Shown one piece after another: positions 1 through 11,280 of a DNA stretch of 64,000 nucleotides. Under the pieces are notes generated by a model. It worked only from the letters and a program-made list of their open reading frames with translations. It searched no databases and was not told the DNA's origin. Location of the stretch: assembly GCA_030770535.1 (NCBI GenBank), contig JASVEC010000005.1, positions 1,054,001-1,118,000 on the forward strand. The letters run 5' to 3'. Source of the stretch: Batkoa obscura. Taxonomy: Eukaryota > Entomophthoromycota > Entomophthoromycetes > Entomophthorales > Batkoaceae. The position numbers and the translations under genes are program-made. How positions within the stretch are numbered: the first letter of the stretch is position 1; every line of letters starts with the position of its first letter.

Positions 1-398
1 TTAAACCAAAAACGTCCTCGTATGGAGCTGAGAATCCTGTTTTTTTATATAAATACCTCCTTTTTGGAATGGTTTTCTCTTAAATCAAACCTAAGTTCAG
101 CCTCATTTGTGATGAGAATGGCCGCTTTTGGGCTTTTCTGGGAGTCAGCTATAGAGGTTTCTTTGATCTTTGATTTGGATTTATTAAAACTAAAGTTTAT
201 ATGATATTTTTATAGTCATCAAATTTACTGCTTTTCTGTTTTATTATACAAATTCACATCAACCTTTTGACATAGTAGTGCAAGCTTTAAAAAAAGCTCG
301 ATTTTAATCCAATAGTAGTTTGCAAAATCCATGCAAAAAACGTATACTTTCAAAAAGAAATTCAAGTTATAGAAATGAAATGTTTAGATTAATCTGAA
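1..398. other. Left edge, no assignable gene
   Basis: AT-rich stretch before ARV1. On the minus strand, bases about 70-200 read openly as a Lys/Ser/Glu-rich peptide followed by a plausible GT...CAG intron and a stop at the window edge. No start codon or family could be assigned, so this may be the end of an unseen minus-strand gene or chance. Confidence 0.3.
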
Positions 399-1411
399 AT
401 GCCAGCATGTATTGAGTGTGGATATGGAGTCAATAGATTATATATGGAATATGGAAAAGGGAATGTAGTATTGACTAAATGCGTAAAGCCAGATATTATT
501 TTAAATTAAAAGTTAATAAATTAAAAAGAGTCGATGCCATAAGTTTGCTGATAAATATATTGAACATGATTTAGTTATTTTAGTAATTGATATGGTTTTA
601 CACAAACCTCAGGTTTATCGACATTTGATCTTTAATAGAATTGAGTATTGTGACGTTGGTTTACCAGTAATAATATTTTTTATCTTAAGATTTATATTAA
701 ATTTTTTAGTCTTCAATTAAAAGGCTGGAAGTTTTAATCATATTGTTTGATATATGTAATCTATTTCACAATTAAATTTTATATTTATTGATTTGTAATT
801 AAAGATATAAAATGGTTTCAGATAGAAAGAATATGCGAAAGTACTTCGTGTACATGGTTAAACTTGCCACCATTAATCCAATACTTCCACATATCCATAT
901 TTTCTTTGATAGGTATTTTTATTGCATTTTGTTTATAATTTGACTTATTGTTATTACTCTAATAGAGCAATTTTTATACCATATGATTATTCGATTTTTA
1001 GTACAATGCTTTTATGGATACAAATTTGCTATATTTAAGTAAAACAATTCATTTTTAATAATTTCATATTTATAATTTCAAGGTATAATTATGTCTCGCT
1101 TGCTTTAATAATATCCAATTTTGGTAAATTATTGTTAGTAGCAATGGCAATATGGGATTATCACGGATTGCAATATTCATGGTTATTAGCATTATTAACT
1201 TTTACTTCCAATGTTGAAGCGTTAAAAGGTACTTAAATCGTTTAATTTTGTATCCTTATTAATTTTATATATAGCATTCTTAGAAACTAAATATTTATTT
1301 CCTTTTATAATCATTTCATCTGGTTGGATAGTGAGGATGTTAATCATATTTACGTTTTCATACACTTACTTTGATACTCATCTAACTTTGTGGCCCATTT
1401 TATTTACTTGA
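399..1411 (+). CDS. ARV1: ARV1-like sterol/GPI lipid homeostasis protein
   Basis: Seven exons (399-482, 529-666, 710-755, 805-912, 966-1038, 1083-1228, 1275-1411) join in one frame to give 243 residues. The introns are 43-53 bases, all GT-AG. The N-terminus is the Arv1 homology domain: MPACIECG and TKCSRCHKF form a CX2C...CX2C zinc ribbon, followed by DKYIEHD and HKPQVYRHLIFNR. The C-terminal half has several hydrophobic segments and the family block YNYVSLALIISNFGKLL...FTSNVEALK. Arv1 is an ER membrane protein needed for sterol distribution and GPI-anchor precursor handling. Every apparent stop in the genomic sequence falls inside an intron, so the gene looks intact. RRP8 lies convergently downstream. 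Confidence 0.9.
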
Positions 1412-1716
1412 TTAACATAAGTATATGATTTAAGTCATTTAAAATCTACTCACTTGAGCCAGTGCTACAAAATTATGGTTCACATACACGTATACATTAA
1501 AATATAGGTTATTTAATTATTAAAAATGATTTACAATTTATGTTATTAAACTTTTATTTTTATAAAAGCTATCATTTATTCTATTTTTATCTGATGAAAT
1601 TATTGATATAAGCTACTACAAAAATAGTTACTTAAACCAATAAATGTGTCAAGTCTATTTTTTACTGCTTCATAATACTGATATTGAGCATTATCCTTTG
1701 ATTTAGTAAAATTGTA
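1412..1716. other. Convergent intergenic spacer ARV1/RRP8
   Basis: About 300 bases of AT-rich sequence between two convergent genes. It must hold both 3' ends and polyadenylation signals; nothing else is recognisable. Confidence 0.5.
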
Positions 1717-2569
1717 TTAACGCCTTTTATAGATACATGGTTTGAGAGTTGGAGCTTCAATGGAATCAGTTTCAATGTCCTTGTTTAATTTGACAAAATC
1801 CATCAAAACAAACATTTTATTGCTTTCATCTTTAGATGTCATTTTATAACCTAACTCTCTCATAAAAGTAGTAAATTTTGGTATACTTTCAAATCTAGAT
1901 ATTACTTCTGCAATTTTGATAGTACCTTTTGGCTTTAAGATTCTGTTTGCTTCCTTTAAAAAGTGCCCATAATTTGTTCCCATTAATGAAAGTGAAAATA
2001 TAACAATATCCACTGATGAATCCTTTAAAGGTGTATTTGTAATATCACAAGCAGTAATTCTAGGGTTGGCAGCAACAAGGTCGAACGAATGAACTTTAAC
2101 ATGATTTGGTGCTTTTAATGATAACTCAGCTTCACCACATCCCATATCTGCAATTACCGTATTTGGTTTACATTGATTAATTTGAGAAATGAAAATATCT
2201 ACTGGATTTTTTGGCCAACTTTCTACTTGGGATCTAAAACCTTCATGATAATCATTAAACAAAGTAGGATCCTTTTGAAACTTTTTATACGCTTCTTCTC
2301 CTCGAGTTGTATATAGCATTTCATTCAACATACGGAATTTTGCACCCTTTAATTTCTTTTGCATCTTCTCTTGAAGTGGGGTTAATTTCACCGTTTTTAT
2401 CATTGGTTCTTGTTGTACCTTTGCAGTGGTTTTTACCTCCTTTTCATCCTTTTTTACTATTTTTTTAAGGTTGTTTCTATTTTTATTGTTTGCTTTCTTA
2501 TATAAATTTAATTAATTATGCTTATTTTATTCATTTAGTATTTACCTTTTTCACTTGATTCTTTGCCAT
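1717..2569 (-). CDS. RRP8: rRNA-processing methyltransferase Rrp8
   Basis: Two exons: 2569-2546 (MAKNQVKK) and 2496-1717, with a 49-base GT-AG intron at 2497-2545; total 267 residues. A basic Lys/Asn-rich N-terminus, typical of a nucleolar protein, precedes an S-adenosylmethionine-dependent methyltransferase domain. Diagnostic blocks are KGAKFRMLNEMLYTT, the SAM-binding loop IADMGCGEAELS, VHSFDL, and FSLSLMGTNYGHFLKEANRIL. Yeast Rrp8 installs m1A on 25S rRNA in the nucleolus. The protein is shorter than the yeast enzyme because the N-terminal extension is reduced. The upstream start at 2569 is preferred over the internal ATG at 2403 because the added exon keeps the frame open and supplies the expected basic extension. 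Confidence 0.9.
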
Positions 2570-2892
2570 TTTTAATAAAAAAGTTTACTTTATTTTTTTG
2601 TTTAATTTAACAAGAGATAAAATTGATTGGTAGGGATAAATTGTGAAGGTTTTTTGGAGTTCCTAGACATTTTTTGAAAAGTAATGAAAAATAATTTTGC
2701 ACCATCAAAATGTATAAAATGAGTACAATTGCGGTAAATCTCACGAAGATTGAACTTTGTTTAAGAAAAGTCATATTTACTAAAATTAGGCTTGTAATTT
2801 ACTATTTTAGTATGTAGAAACATCAAGTTCAGCTGAGCTCTATATAGACTGAGGAGAAAGAAACTCTTAATCCACTTTGAATTCACACAAAA
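2570..2892 (+). promoter_or_regulatory. Upstream region of F-box gene, shared promoter-like block
   Basis: About 320 bases between the RRP8 start (minus) and the F-box gene start (plus). A segment around 2655-2775 containing AAAAATAATTTTGCA and TATAAAAT resembles about 100 bases upstream of the sepiapterin reductase gene (14775-14875). It probably carries divergent promoters. Confidence 0.4.
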
Positions 2893-4254
2893 ATGAATAA
2901 CCTTAAGCTTGAGAGTCTTGGAAGAAAAGTAATTAAAGAGGTTTTGCATCATCTCTCAGGCAAAGAAAAGGTTGATATACTCGTATGCTGCAGAGGATGG
3001 AACAGAGTGGTTATGCCAATACTATGGGAAGACATAACTCCAAGGTGTAATCAACACTATAATACAGGAATGTATAATGGATTTCGAAAATATGGCCATT
3101 ATATCAAATATTTAGACCTTGGAGACCATTTAAATGTACCAATTGATTTACCAAACTATCAACATAGTAAAAAACTCTGCTCATCCTTAAACGACTACCT
3201 AAAACATAGAGAGTATTTTGAACATATGATGTTAGTGGGTCTTTACTATAGTACTCGAATTGATAGCATACCAACTGAGGAATACATTCCTATTTATAAA
3301 ATTTGTGTCAAGGAGATTCTTCAAAATTTAAGACATTTACAAGTTAGTGATTTAAGTAATTATTTTATAACATCAATTGTGCCCTATCTACCATCAAGCA
3401 TTACTTCATTGATAATTTCAGAGAATAGTATTTACAATCCAATCTCATGTTTAGAGCAAGTACTAAATAAATTTGATAACTTAAAAGTATTGAAGCTAAC
3501 TTCAGTTTACATGGATTTAAAAGACTATAATTATTTAATGAATAGACAGTTTCCGCACTTAAGGGACTTCTGTTTTAGTTTTATATCAGTGAGAGGCTTA
3601 AAAGAAATAATTATAGATTTAAACAATTACCCAAAGCTTGAATCATTCACAATTTTTGATTATTCGAAATTAAAATTTAATGGTGTATCAAACTTAAAAG
3701 AATTAACATTAATCGGATGTAATTTAATGAGTCAATCTATAAACAATAGAATATTTCCAAAATTAAATCAATTATCTTTAGAAACTTGGTATACTGTTTC
3801 GTCTCAATGCTTGTATTCAATATTCACTATATCAGCAATCACTTACTTGAATTTGTCGATACGTAATTTATCGTTTTTGATTAAAGAGATCTACCCCAAA
3901 AAAAATAATAACATAATAACATTATCAGTTCGAAAGTCCACTTTAGGAATTGACTTTTTGAACTTTCTATATACTTCATGCCCTACTTTATGTAACCTAG
4001 AAGTAGTGGATTGTGATTTTGACACCAATATACCATTCCCAAACAACAAAACAATAAATGATTCTTATTTGACTAATATGATATTCCGCAATAAACAATC
4101 TTCTAAAAATTCCATATGTTTTATAGATTACATACTGGCACACTTCAAACGGATAAATTCAATTGCAATTCCAAGACGTGAAAAGTATGTATTGGCCAAA
4201 TATATTGGATATCCTCAAATTATTTTCTGTGATACCATGCCAGAGAGCTATTAG
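2893..4254 (+). CDS. F-box/leucine-rich-repeat protein, paralogue 1
   Basis: Intronless, 453 residues. An N-terminal F-box of about 45 residues (LESLGRKVIKEVLHHL, then CCRGWNRVVMPILWEDI) is followed by degenerate leucine-rich repeats. Family blocks include LPSSITSLIIS, FDNLKVLKL, FPKLNQLSLE, and LIKEIYPKK. F-box/LRR proteins of this layout normally act as substrate receptors in SCF ubiquitin ligases, the F-box binding Skp1 and the repeats binding the target. The substrate cannot be predicted. The paralogue at 5279-6619 follows in the same orientation, which suggests tandem duplication. There are no internal stops, so the gene appears functional. Confidence 0.8.
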   Translation: MNNLKLESLGRKVIKEVLHHLSGKEKVDILVCCRGWNRVVMPILWEDITPRCNQHYNTGMYNGFRKYGHYIKYLDLGDHLNVPIDLPNYQHSKKLCSSLNDYLKHREYFEHMMLVGLYYSTRIDSIPTEEYIPIYKICVKEILQNLRHLQVSDLSNYFITSIVPYLPSSITSLIISENSIYNPISCLEQVLNKFDNLKVLKLTSVYMDLKDYNYLMNRQFPHLRDFCFSFISVRGLKEIIIDLNNYPKLESFTIFDYSKLKFNGVSNLKELTLIGCNLMSQSINNRIFPKLNQLSLETWYTVSSQCLYSIFTISAITYLNLSIRNLSFLIKEIYPKKNNNIITLSVRKSTLGIDFLNFLYTSCPTLCNLEVVDCDFDTNIPFPNNKTINDSYLTNMIFRNKQSSKNSICFIDYILAHFKRINSIAIPRREKYVLAKYIGYPQIIFCDTMPESY

Positions 4255-5278
4255 CCTTTTAATAATGCTTCAAATAAAAAGTGTTACGCATGTCTTATAT
4301 TAACTTGAAGTTTAATTCCTAGGTATAATAATCAAACAGGTATATCGCACCTATTGTTTGAGAAAAATGATACAAAACAGTTATAATTGAAGTTTTTTTT
4401 AAGTAAACAAAATTTTGAATATTTTTAGAGTATTAAAAGAAAAGTTTTACAACTTTGAAAAGGAGTCTAGGTTGATACAGGGTAGTTAAATATTACATCC
4501 TGACCTTCTAAATGTTTGATATTGAAATATTTTAAAAACATTACCTAAATCACTCATACTTTTACCCATAATGTTGCAGTTTACTATTCTCAATATATTT
4601 GGGGCATTTTATTAGTATTTTGATGGTGATAAAATGAAAAGCATCAAATCCAGCATTAACATTATAATGCCACAGCAGTTACGACTCCTTGCGCTTTCTA
4701 TATTTTGTCGAATAAAGTACTTAGAGGTCATAAGCTTTCAAAAAAGATAACAATATTGTAATAAGAGTTTTGAGAAATAAAGCTATTGTAGATGATAAAT
4801 GTCACCATCAATGTACTGAGAACAAACTCTGACTTGTTTAACTTCTAGAAACATTTAAATTAGTCAAGTGGTGTATAGATAAATTTAGAAGCCTATTTAA
4901 ATTGGAAATAAAATCCTTGAACTATACAATGTACATTATGGAGTCTTCGTAACAAATTAACACATGTATATCTTTTTTCAACTAATTGCTCACTTTTCAA
5001 ACATGAAATTTTAAAAATCAATAGCTAAAGTTCTAGCAAAAAAACATACCTATATTAATATTTAAAGTTTGGCTTAGCCAATAACATTCATTACTCAACC
5101 AGAAATTCTACGTCAGAAAATACAAACTCAAAATGAAACTTGTTTTTTTAATTTATCAACATAAGTTTACTAACATTTAGTTTTCAAGCTTATATTTTGA
5201 TTTGAGGAAAGTATTGAGGTAAATCAAGCGTTATTACAGCAAATAATTGACTGACTTGCCACTTTGTTTGATTTAAAT
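4255..5278. other. Gene-poor spacer between tandem F-box genes
   Basis: About 1 kb of AT-rich sequence with stops in all frames. No RNA gene, MITE copy or recognisable F-box remnant could be identified; the upstream promoter of the next F-box gene should lie at its right end. Confidence 0.4.
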
Positions 5279-6619
5279 ATGGACAGTAGTTTCAAACTTG
5301 AGAACCTCGGAGAAAAAGCAACTAGAGAAATTTTATATCATCTCCCAGTTAAAGATAAAATCAATCTACTCATCTGCTGTAAAAAGTGGAAAAAGATAAT
5401 AAATCCAATATTATGGGAGTACATGGCTCATGATTTTATTTATGGCTATGAAAAAGCAATAAATAAGAGCTTTAAAAAATATGGTCGGCATATTAAACGA
5501 TTAAATCTCAGAAATTTTCCAGAGGCATCAATTTACGAACTAATCTATCCAAATTGCATGGAGCTTTATTTGCCTTTAGATGGCTACGTGAGGCATGAAG
5601 AACGCTTCAAGAACATCCCACTGGTCGGCCTTTATTACACTAAGCAGACCAATAACATGGAGGTTGATGATTATTTTTCTGATGGTGGTAATTATACTAA
5701 AGAAATATTCCAAAATTTAAAGTATTTAGAAGTTGTTTCTCCAGATAGTCATTTTATAGCGTCCATAGTACCTTATTTGCCATCAACCATTACTTCAATA
5801 ACGCTGCAGTATATCCATTATATAGACTTTATATGTTTCTGGGACTTATTAGATAAATTAAATAATTTAAAGAAATTTAAATTAACTAATAGTAATATTG
5901 CATTAGACAACTTCAACTTGCTATTAAGTAAACACTTCCCGCAACTAAAACAATTTCATATTGAATATGTAGGTGTGCAAGGTTTAAAAGAAATATGTAT
6001 GAATTTAAATAGTTACCCGAAGCTTGAAGAACTTTATATTTTAAAGTATTCTAAACTGATATTTGATGGTGTATCAAATTTGAAGAAGCTAACATTGTAT
6101 GGTTGTAATTTAATTGATCAAGATATAAGCAAAGACATATTTCCAAATCTAAATCAATTAACATTAAAATATTGCAAAAATGTCTTATCTAAACATTTGT
6201 ATTCAATATTTAGCATCCCAACAATCACTTATTTTGATATGTTAACACATCATAATGCATTATTCTTAATTAGAGAAATTTATCCAAAAAAAAGCAACAA
6301 CATAATAACATTAAAAGTTAATAGTACTACCCTAGGGGCTGATTTTTTAAATTTTGTATATATTTCATGCCCCAATTTGTATACTCTTGACATATCCGGA
6401 TGCCGATTTGATATTGATATACCATTTTCAAATCATAAGATAGTAAGAAACTCCAATTTAACTAATATAATATTTAGGTATTCTTGGAGTTCAAATTTAG
6501 ATATTTTTCTTGATAATATATTGAAATCTTTTAAAAGTATAAAGTTAATTACAATTCCAAAGCACGATAGATACAAATTAGCCAAATATTCTAATCACCC
6601 TTTATTTTTGTTTCCATGA
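5279..6619 (+). CDS. F-box/leucine-rich-repeat protein, paralogue 2
   Basis: Intronless, 446 residues from the ATG at 5279. The open frame extends to a TTG at 5264, but ATG is the normal fungal start and MDSSFKLENLG matches the paralogues. The F-box reads LENLGEKATREILYHLPVKD and CCKKWKKIINPILWEYM. The LRR part carries the family blocks LPSTITSITL, LNNLKKFKL, FPNLNQLTLKYC, KHLYSIF and IREIYPKKSNNIITLKV. Likely an SCF substrate receptor of unknown target. The 3' end (CATGATGACG around 6615) has a look-alike at about 14660, beyond the decayed F-box gene there. Confidence 0.8.
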   Translation: MDSSFKLENLGEKATREILYHLPVKDKINLLICCKKWKKIINPILWEYMAHDFIYGYEKAINKSFKKYGRHIKRLNLRNFPEASIYELIYPNCMELYLPLDGYVRHEERFKNIPLVGLYYTKQTNNMEVDDYFSDGGNYTKEIFQNLKYLEVVSPDSHFIASIVPYLPSTITSITLQYIHYIDFICFWDLLDKLNNLKKFKLTNSNIALDNFNLLLSKHFPQLKQFHIEYVGVQGLKEICMNLNSYPKLEELYILKYSKLIFDGVSNLKKLTLYGCNLIDQDISKDIFPNLNQLTLKYCKNVLSKHLYSIFSIPTITYFDMLTHHNALFLIREIYPKKSNNIITLKVNSTTLGADFLNFVYISCPNLYTLDISGCRFDIDIPFSNHKIVRNSNLTNIIFRYSWSSNLDIFLDNILKSFKSIKLITIPKHDRYKLAKYSNHPLFLFP

Positions 6620-6744
6620 TGACGTTCGAATCGATGTGTTTAAACTTTTAAACAAAAAATTATTTATAATGATTACATTGTTAAATAACATAATTAATAA
6701 AACGATATGCTATATTTTATTTTGTAAGTAAAAAAAGTTGAACT

Positions 6745-7555
6745 TTATTTTTCTTTTTTAGCATCCTTCTTTCTTTCCTCATCACGTTTTTGATAAATCA
6801 TTGTGGTAAATGGACTTAAAATAAATAAATATTCTGTTATAATATATTATGCAAATAAACTTACTTTTCAAATGAAGTAGCAATAGAATAGATAAACACT
6901 ACCAACCCAGTTAAAACTATTCCAACGCTACGAGCATACCTTAAATAATGATTTAATTCAGTGTAAATACGTTAATACAATCTAATATATTACCACAATC
7001 CTGTACCCAAAAATATTAAAGAAGAGCCATGATACATAGGGTTATTACTAATATTAAATGGAAAACTAGTAACAGGTGCATCCATTAAAATACCAAAGTA
7101 ATCCCCTTCATTATATTATAAATAAAACTTAGTCAATTAAAAAGTTGTTACCTAAAAAGGTACCAGTAATACCAAGCTTATAAGTAGAAGTGATAACAAA
7201 AATATTTCCTATACCAATAAGCAACGCCCCGATAGCTTTGATGTAGAGATTATCTAGAATTGGATTAATAGGTTGAGATTCTAAGGCCAATTTATAACTA
7301 AAATAAAAATTAATATTATGTTGGTAAAATATACTATAATTGAATTTACAGATAATCACGAATTAATCCTAAACTAAAGATAGTGAATGCCAAAAAATAA
7401 CATGCGGTAGTTGAGTTTCCAACTATTTTAGTTAAAGTTTTATTTCTGTATTCATTACGTGCTACTATATTCCAAAATATTGGGTTAAAACAAATGCTTA
7501 AAGCTGAGATATATATTATAGTTGGATTCCAATCTATTGGAAAATTAGATAACAT
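6745..7555 (-). CDS. OPI3: Phospholipid N-methyltransferase Opi3
   Basis: Five exons (7555-7350, 7297-7152, 7105-6994, 6939-6865, 6814-6745) give 202 residues, close to yeast Opi3 (206). Introns are 46-54 bases. Family landmarks in order are [51 protein letters not shown] block [36 protein letters not shown], and a C-terminal [13 protein letters not shown] with a Lys-rich tail. The protein is an integral ER membrane enzyme that performs the last two SAM-dependent methylations converting phosphatidylethanolamine to phosphatidylcholine. It converges with the F-box gene ending at 6619 and is divergent from IMP2. Confidence 0.93.
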
Positions 7556-7848
7556 TTTTATTGTCTAATAAAAGTTTTAATAATTTAAAAGAGAAGTTAT
7601 TTTTTTTCAACTTAATTGCTTTATATTTTTTCTGACATCATTAATCAAGCTTATTACTAACTTTTTTAAACCATATTTTTTAATTATGCTATTATTTTCT
7701 AGATTTTTAAATAAAACAACTGGAAATTTTAATTGGTAAACAAAATTATGAATGAATCACTATAATTGGTAGATTTTTATTTTATGAAATTCAATGAAGT
7801 GGAATTTAAATTTATAAAATTTATTCCTAATTTATAAAATCATTTGTA

Positions 7849-8530
7849 ATGAAACAAAAGTTAAAAACGTATTTTACAAGGCTATTTTTATGGTCTCCAG
7901 TTATATGGGTATTTAATGAAAACGGATTTACTATTTCTACAGTCAAAGGGCGCTCTATGCAGGTAAGAAGATTAACTAATACTAAGGCTTAGCTAAATAC
8001 TATTTCGTTTTAGCCAACTTTAAACCCAGATAGTAATCAACTTAAAAATGATATAGTAATATTAAATAAGCTTTCAAATTTTGAAAGGAAATATAAAGTG
8101 GGTGATATAATAACTTTAAAGTACTTAAATTACTACAATTATATACTCAATATAAATATAATGTAATAAAATTTAGATCCCCAACAGACCCAAATAAATT
8201 GTTAATAAAAAGGATAAAAGCTTTGGAAGGTGAATTGGTGTCGCCATTAAAGATAGATAAAAGGAGTTTAAAAGCATTCAAAGCAGAAAGTAATGTTATT
8301 AAACCACCAGAAATAGTATATGTACCAAAAGGACACTGTTGGGTTGAAGGAGATGAGTCATTTCATTCTAATGATTCTAATTCTTTTGGGCCAGTAAATT
8401 TATTGTTTTTAATATGATTTGTATTTACATGCTATTTAAGGTGCCACTTGGTTTAATTACTTCAAAAGTTTCATTTATAGTATATCCGTTTAGTAGATTT
8501 GGGCCTATACCTAGTTATAAAGAATTATAG
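7849..8530 (+). CDS. IMP2: Mitochondrial inner membrane protease subunit 2
   Basis: Four exons (7849-7962, 8014-8120, 8177-8393, 8441-8530) give 175 residues. This is a type I signal peptidase of the S26 family. An N-terminal hydrophobic anchor precedes the catalytic serine in TVKGRSMQPTLNPD. The catalytic lysine lies in LIKRIKALEGELVSP, and the substrate-pocket box is PKGHCWVEGDESFHSNDSNS. In yeast, Imp1/Imp2 cleave inter-membrane-space sorting signals of proteins such as cytochrome c1. All catalytic residues are present and the joined exons have no stop. It converges with the orphan gene at 8888-9517. Confidence 0.93.
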
Positions 8531-8887
8531 CGTTAATGTAGAGTTAAATCCTTTTTTAAAGATAAAAGTCATAAATAGATTAATTATATTAATATAGTCT
8601 AACTACTCATTTAAAGTTATCATATGTTAATATTTCTATATAAATAATTACAAATTAATGAAATAAATACTTTTACATATAACATTAAAAAGTGAAAATA
8701 TAAACAATAAATAAAAATAAATAAGATTTTATTATTATTTAAATCATTTTCAATAGTAATATTATAAAGTAGAAGTCACGTTTATAAATTTGTTAACTGT
8801 TCAAATTAATAATCTTTAGAGAGAGGGGATGATAGGATAGAGAAAAGTTAAACGGAGTAAAGCGAAGGAAATAAAACAACAGGGAAC
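8531..8887. other. Convergent spacer, nothing recognised
   Basis: AT-rich sequence between the 3' ends of IMP2 and the orphan coiled-coil gene. A purine-rich patch (about 8818-8880, GAGAGAGGGGATGATAGG...) precedes the minus-strand stop; no RNA gene or repeat is recognised. Confidence 0.4.
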
Positions 8888-9517
8888 TTAGTTAGAATTC
8901 AATAAAGAAGTTAAATGATCTAAATGCATCAATTTAGAGATTAATATTTTACGTAAAGAAGCTAACGATTCTTGGGCCAAACCTAACTCTTGGTTTAAAA
9001 CCGAATTTTGTTCATTTAGGTAATAGTTCTCAATCCCAATACGGCGGCAATGGAAATCTAAGTTTAAGATATCTTCTAAATTAGGTATGTAACCAGAGGG
9101 TACTGAAACTTCTAAATCGGTAGTTGAGCTATTACTGTCATAATTTCTAGCACTGTTTAAAGTTGGGGATCTTGAAACAAATTGAGCGTTTTCAATATTC
9201 TTTAATATCTTTTCACTCAAATTATCGGCCTCACTATTTACAATATCCTTAGTGGAAGCTGGGTTATTTTGAAGATTATTAGATGAAAATAAAAACCTGT
9301 TTTTAAACTTTTCAATACTCTTTTTTAACTTTATACCTTGTAGTTTAGATTTGTTATTATTATTAGCTTCTTTCTTTTTCATTTTATTAAAATTTATTTG
9401 CTTTTCTTTTTCTTCTATGTACTTCTTTTCTGCTCTCTTGATCTCAGTCTGGACGATCTCTTCCATTTGAACCATCATTTCATCTTGATATACATTTAAT
9501 AGGCCTAAATCCGACAT
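8888..9517 (-). CDS. Orphan coiled-coil protein
   Basis: Uninterrupted frame of 209 residues; no family recognised. An N-terminal charged helix (about residues 15-60) is rich in Glu/Lys and Asn and looks like a coiled coil. A Ser/Asn-rich, probably disordered middle spans about 75-135. A second predicted helix of about 60 residues at the C-terminus begins IPNLEDILNLDFHCRR and has heptad-like leucines (LNQELGLAQESLASLRKIL). No signal peptide or membrane segment is visible. It could be a small scaffold or adaptor. Codon use resembles neighbouring genes and the frame is clearly longer than chance, so I regard it as a real gene of unknown function. Confidence 0.6.
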   Translation of the reverse strand: MSDLGLLNVYQDEMMVQMEEIVQTEIKRAEKKYIEEKEKQINFNKMKKKEANNNNKSKLQGIKLKKSIEKFKNRFLFSSNNLQNNPASTKDIVNSEADNLSEKILKNIENAQFVSRSPTLNSARNYDSNSSTTDLEVSVPSGYIPNLEDILNLDFHCRRIGIENYYLNEQNSVLNQELGLAQESLASLRKILISKLMHLDHLTSLLNSN

Positions 9518-11155
9518 TTGTTAAATAGTTTTCTACTTTTAAATATATATAAAATCAAAAAAATATTAAGATAAAAAGGTTGATTTGGATTTTAATGTTT
9601 TAATATTTAAATAGTAGTATTGTGGGGAGAGAATGAGAGTGTTATAGAGTGAAAAGAGATGAGGGGGTGTGAAGATTGAAAGAATAAAATTAATCGTAAT
9701 AAGTCCAAAGCAATTTTTTTACCCCTTTTTTAAAGTGAGTTAAATTGACATATATAGCAATGTATTTTTCATCAGATTTGAAGAAAGCAACAATAAAATT
9801 TTAATTTTGATAGCCGTTAATAAATTAAGTTTGATTTTGGCTATTCAAAGTTAACTTTTTGATTATATTTTATTTCCTTACTATTGTTTGCAGCATCATT
9901 ATTTAATATTTGTTTAGCATTTATTATCTTTTATTTTATTTATCTTCAAAGTTCTCTTTTCGTTTTTTATTATTTCTAAAACTCAAATTTGTAATCTTTT
10001 TATAATTTGGTGTTTCATAGTCATGAAAATGATATGTGTCTAATATTTCTATTTTAGTAAATAAAATCATTTTCCAAAAAAAATGATTATACTATACTAG
10101 TGACGAAGTTAATAGCTCAGTATTATGCTGTTATTCTTCATTTGACTTTAGTATACAATGTTTTTGTATTTTTTAAATTAATTTATAGTACAAAAGCATA
10201 AAATAATATATTTAATAATTAGTATCAAATAATAGTAGACTGTAATTCTATCAATTGAGTTTATAAGCATTCATATTGTCATTAATACTTTAATGACTTT
10301 TAATTAAATCAATAATTATAAGATATTTCGCACCCAAAGCTTTTATTCTCTATAATTTTTTTAATAATTGCAGACATGATATATTTCTTTTACTTAATCT
10401 AAACCAAATTTTTCAAAAGTAGCTATATAAAACTCCAACTTAATGTGTACAATTCTAGTTAAATCATCGTTTGGTCTAAAAATATTTGCCTTTGGTTTAC
10501 TAAAATTTTGGATGTGGAGAGTTGATTTAAAATTCAATTTATTAACTTTTTAAAGTCTTATTGAACTGAGCACCAAAATAGATATTTTTTGAGAAAGTAT
10601 TGATTAAACGCTACTAACACATTATGAAATTGCTTATAAAAAAATTGTTGAAATAAAGCTTTTGCTTTCAATATCACATTTTTACATTTAAATTTGCTAT
10701 TAAATAACTTTTTCTAGTATTTTTTTATATTTAAAAACATTGCTAACTGACTAAGAATATATAATATAATCGTAGCATGTATATAGTGTTTTTTATAAAT
10801 TTGTTAGTTTGGGTACTAAAGATAAATTAAAAGTGATTAAATCCGCCTCATCAATAAAGTTTATTTTATATTAGACTAATATTTAAACTTTAATTTTAAT
10901 ATGGTGTTTTTCTGTTCGAGAAATTTATTAATTAATTGTCTAACATCTTTATTACATAAAAATGGGCAAAAATGAACTTAGAAAGGAAATCTCAATATGG
11001 CTTTGTATACAGAGCTTATTCAAGGATATATTTTTGTTTGAGCAATGAATTATAATAATATCAATTATAAAATTGTATTGAATATATTTATTAATTGGCT
11101 AATTTGATTTACTCTATTTATTTCAAAGTTTTGCAATTTTACTTTTAAGTCCGAG
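9518..11155. other. Long AT-rich gene-poor stretch
   Basis: About 1.6 kb with no sustained open frame, tRNA signature or F-box remnant seen. The right end borders a tandem pair of MITEs. The promoter of the minus-strand orphan gene should lie just right of 9517; a TATATATAAA run occurs near 9541. Confidence 0.4.
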
Positions 11156-11262
11156 TATATGGGGGTGTTTTTTTGGCTTCATTATTTTTTCCATTTTTTA
11201 AGCGCTATTTCAGCGGAAAGATTGTTAGTAAAATTCTTAAACACAAAAATATATCCCCATAT
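11156..11262 (+). mobile_element. MITE family copy 1 (plus orientation)
   Basis: A 107-bp element. The left end is TATATGGGGGTGTTTTTTTG followed by GCTTCATTA; the centre is TTAAGCGCTATTT; the right end is TTAAACACAAAAATATATCC then CCATAT. Left and right ends are imperfect inverted repeats of about 20 bases. There is no coding capacity, so it is non-autonomous. Confidence 0.8.
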
Positions 11263-11280
11263 CTAGATACAATCTTTATT

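Noticed and set aside
913-1038. In-frame stops suggesting ARV1 is a pseudogene
   Set aside because: Choosing introns 756-804, 913-965 and 1039-1082 keeps a single frame matching the Arv1 family.
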